Shown piece by piece: positions 62,031-64,000 of a DNA stretch of 64,000 bases. Within the stretch, counting starts at the first letter, position 1; the number at the start of each line of letters is the position of its first letter. The stretch lies in the NCBI GenBank assembly GCA_029204225.1, contig CM055093.1:26550066-26614065 (forward strand), given 5' to 3'. Origin of the DNA: Diphasiastrum complanatum (lineage: Eukaryota; Streptophyta; Lycopodiopsida; Lycopodiales; Lycopodiaceae). Made by a program: the position numbers and the translations under genes. Below the pieces are notes generated by a model, which saw nothing but the letters and a program-made list of their open reading frames with translations, had not been told where the DNA came from and made no database searches.

Positions 62031-62700
62031 TTATATAAAATTATATCAGGCCCTTTGTAAGTTATAACATTTTGAAAAAACCGTAAATGCCGTTTTCATA
62101 GATAAAGCTATCAGTTCCTTAAGTTTTCACAATTCAGATGTTATGACTGTGATTCAACTTTTTAGTAAATTACACTTCAGACTGTAAATTACATATAGTC
62201 AAGAAACCGGTTCCAAATATAGCCAGAATGGGGATTTATGGTTCAATCAGTGAAATTATTAGCAATTCATTATTTTAATTTCAGTCACAAAATTTCATAA
62301 TCACTTACCTCAGACAAAATCATAGTACTGCCTCTCAGTCCAAAAGTGTGTCCAGAGGTTAAGGGCTCTTCTCAGTCACTCAAACAAAGCCGGCTCTTCG
62401 ATTACAGTGATGCCGGTCCCTTGCTTTTCCTTCCACAAATTCCAGTCTTCACTGTCTACTTGCGGGCACCCAAATGTTCTTTCAACCAACTTTAGTGAAT
62501 GGTATTATATTTTCTTGAAACCCTTTTCACCTTTCATTTTGACAAAGAGGGCTCTTTACCTATTGTTGGCCTCCAAAAACCATTTTCCCAGTTTCTGGTT
62601 TTCAAAACTCCGATTTTTTTTCGGATGTCGAACTGTCTCATAGGTATCACCATTCTTTCCATTCTTGTCTGTGTTACTCGTGACTTCGTATTCTGCACGA
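62031..62700. other. Unassigned DNA upstream of the protease-like gene
   Basis: Short open frames (62407-62643, 62499-62729) have no recognised domain. Confidence 0.4.
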
Positions 62701-62701
62701 T

Positions 62702-63945
62702 TCTCCTTCTATACATGAGGATGACCTAAATACAGTGGTAGACATGATTGTTTCTGATGTTGATGCAACTGATAAAGAATTGCACGTCAGACTTCCGAAT
62801 GAACCTAAAGACTCATTTTTTGATTCTGAGAGGTACATTGTTTTTGACCTGTATATAGCCAAGAAAATAGATGATCTCGGAGGGGAGTTTATGTTTTGTA
62901 TAGACGATATTAATTTTGCAATGCATATCAAAGACCCGCATTGTAGGGAGCTAAAAGAGAAGACCTCATATATCTCGAACACAGTAGTTGAATTGTGCAT
63001 ACTATGTACATAAATATACATATACAATCACGAAGGAGATTTTTGTTGTATCTCCATTTTTTGGGCGTTTGTTGAATAAAGAGAGGAAAGCCAGAAGGCT
63101 TTTCAGGCACACCAGCAAAGAGGCATCAATGTTCATCATCCCATACTGTTCAAAGATAGATAGTTTCTTCTTGTAATATCTGTTTTCTGTAAGATTTTTC
63201 TTTTGGAAACTCTTATAGATTCTAGTAATTCATTGCTTGTCTCTTTTTGGCAGCAAACATTGGAGTGTGCACGTCATATCCATGAAAGTGGATTTTACTG
63301 GAAGCTGCACACATGTGTGCATGACAATGAATTCTTTGCATGCCACCCATTCCATGATTAAATCCATGTACAAAAGGATGGTGGAGCTATTGCCCAGGCC
63401 GGATGGGTTGGTTGTAAATACCAACATAGAGGTTGTTGATGCAAAGGTAGAAGGAATATTTTTACGTATTTTATTTGCATGATGACATGTAGTTTAGAAT
63501 TATATTGAATTATAATTTAACAATTTTTCGCTGTGATTTCTCAGTCTTCGCAACAAGACGATGCTTTCAGCTGCGGATGGTATTCGATCTGGAATGTTAA
63601 ATCATTCTTGGATTGGTATATGGTGCAACCTCCAGATGCTAGTATCCGTGAGGTATTTTTTTCAATGTTCCAGTATCCTGATGATATATTGTTAACTTTG
63701 TGAATTTATATATTTTAAAACATTGGCTAATACATACATACACTCGATATATTTTTTTGCAGTTCCAATGTCCTGAGGTATCAACAAATGTGATTCATCA
63801 GTATCGGCATGAAATGTTGGATATTTTACTATCATGTGCAAGGCCCTACAAGCATGAAGGTACCTTGGATGAACCTGCCAGGGGATCCGTGGATGAGGTT
63901 ACAGTGCTCGAGGATATGCCTCAGGCACCTTTGATTGAAATGTAA
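62702..63945 (+). CDS. Ulp1-like (C48) cysteine protease gene or pseudogene, 3' exons
   Basis: Exons: about 62702-63172 (two frames, one shift near 62990), 63254-63446, 63545-63652 and 63763-63945. The introns after 63172, 63446 and 63652 are GT-AG and keep frame. The protease signature is KHWSVHVI (His), MTMNSL (position of the Asp, here Asn) and SSQQDDAFSCGWYS (Gln and Cys of the active site). Family role: deSUMOylation or related isopeptidase activity; many plant copies are carried by Mutator-like transposons. No transposase or TIR is seen nearby. Substitution of Asp and the frameshift hint at a degenerate copy. The 5' end is uncertain. Confidence 0.7.
63254..63446 (+). CDS. Ulp1-like exon with catalytic His
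   Basis: Acceptor TTTTTGGCAG, donor AAG|GTAGAA. Encodes KHWSVHVISMKVDFTG and NSLHATHSMIKSMYKRMVEL. The His of HWS is kept; the usual Asp before SL is Asn. Confidence 0.78.
63545..63652 (+). CDS. Ulp1-like exon with catalytic Cys
   Basis: 36 codons, acceptor GATTTCTCAG, donor GAG|GTATTT. SSQQDDAFSCGWYSIWNVKS carries the oxyanion Gln six residues before the active-site Cys-Gly. Confidence 0.8.
63763..63945 (+). CDS. Ulp1-like last exon
   Basis: Acceptor TTTTTTTGCAG; 60 codons ending TAA at 63943-63945 (HQYRHEMLDILLSCARPYKH, acidic end). Typical C-terminal helix of the C48 fold followed by an unconserved tail. Confidence 0.7.
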   Translation, partial: FQCPEVSTNVIHQYRHEMLDILLSCARPYKHEGTLDEPARGSVDEVTVLEDMPQAPLIEM

Positions 63946-64000
63946 ATATAGTTCCGACAGACACATAGAAATATATCATCACATGATGATCCATAGAACA

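Overview
The window is nuclear DNA of a green plant. The evidence is a plastid starch-type gene with GT-AG introns, LTR elements primed by plant initiator-tRNA-Met sites (TGGTATCAGAGC), a chromodomain Ty3/gypsy lineage, Ty1/copia elements and plant-style hAT transposons. The very large repeat-filled introns and long (CT)n tracts would suit a big-genome land plant such as a fern, but the species is a guess.

Layout. 1-3149 is a defective Ty3/gypsy chromovirus derivative (G1). From about 3.6 to 40.3 kb runs one host gene on the + strand. Its exons encode a coiled coil followed by a C-terminal CBM48 glycan-binding module, as in PROTEIN TARGETING TO STARCH 2/3 (FLO6-like). Two introns of about 15.1 and 17.7 kb are filled with mobile DNA. 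The first holds two LINEs in tandem (A decayed, B nearly intact) and a minus-strand gypsy element (14163-18845) that contains a second gypsy derivative (G2). The second holds a gypsy pol (G3), a decayed hAT element (H1) interrupted by another hAT element (H2, 26473-33369, with an 8-bp target duplication), and a 5'-truncated LINE (C) within H2. A third intron holds LINE fragment D.

From 40.3 to 62 kb I see only repeats: copia fragments K1 and K2; a very young 5.1-kb copia-like element K3 (two 809-bp LTRs that look identical, 5-bp TSD) with no reverse transcriptase; long microsatellites; unidentified transposon-type ORFs; and a decayed gypsy element G4. The right edge (about 62.7-63.95 kb) holds the exons of a Ulp1-like (C48) cysteine protease gene or pseudogene.

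Most notable: (1) four LINE copies lie in the same orientation with (CT)n at their ends, including at the breakpoints of 5'-truncated copies, which suggests a (CT)n microsatellite-targeting LINE. (2) In this LINE, ORF1 and ORF2 are in the same frame, separated only by a UAG codon that is kept at the same place in a diverged copy, and no AUG precedes the endonuclease domain; this suggests stop-codon readthrough. (3) Two unrelated LTR families (gypsy G1/G2 and copia K3) have lost reverse transcriptase and carry an unrelated, mostly open reading frame in its place.
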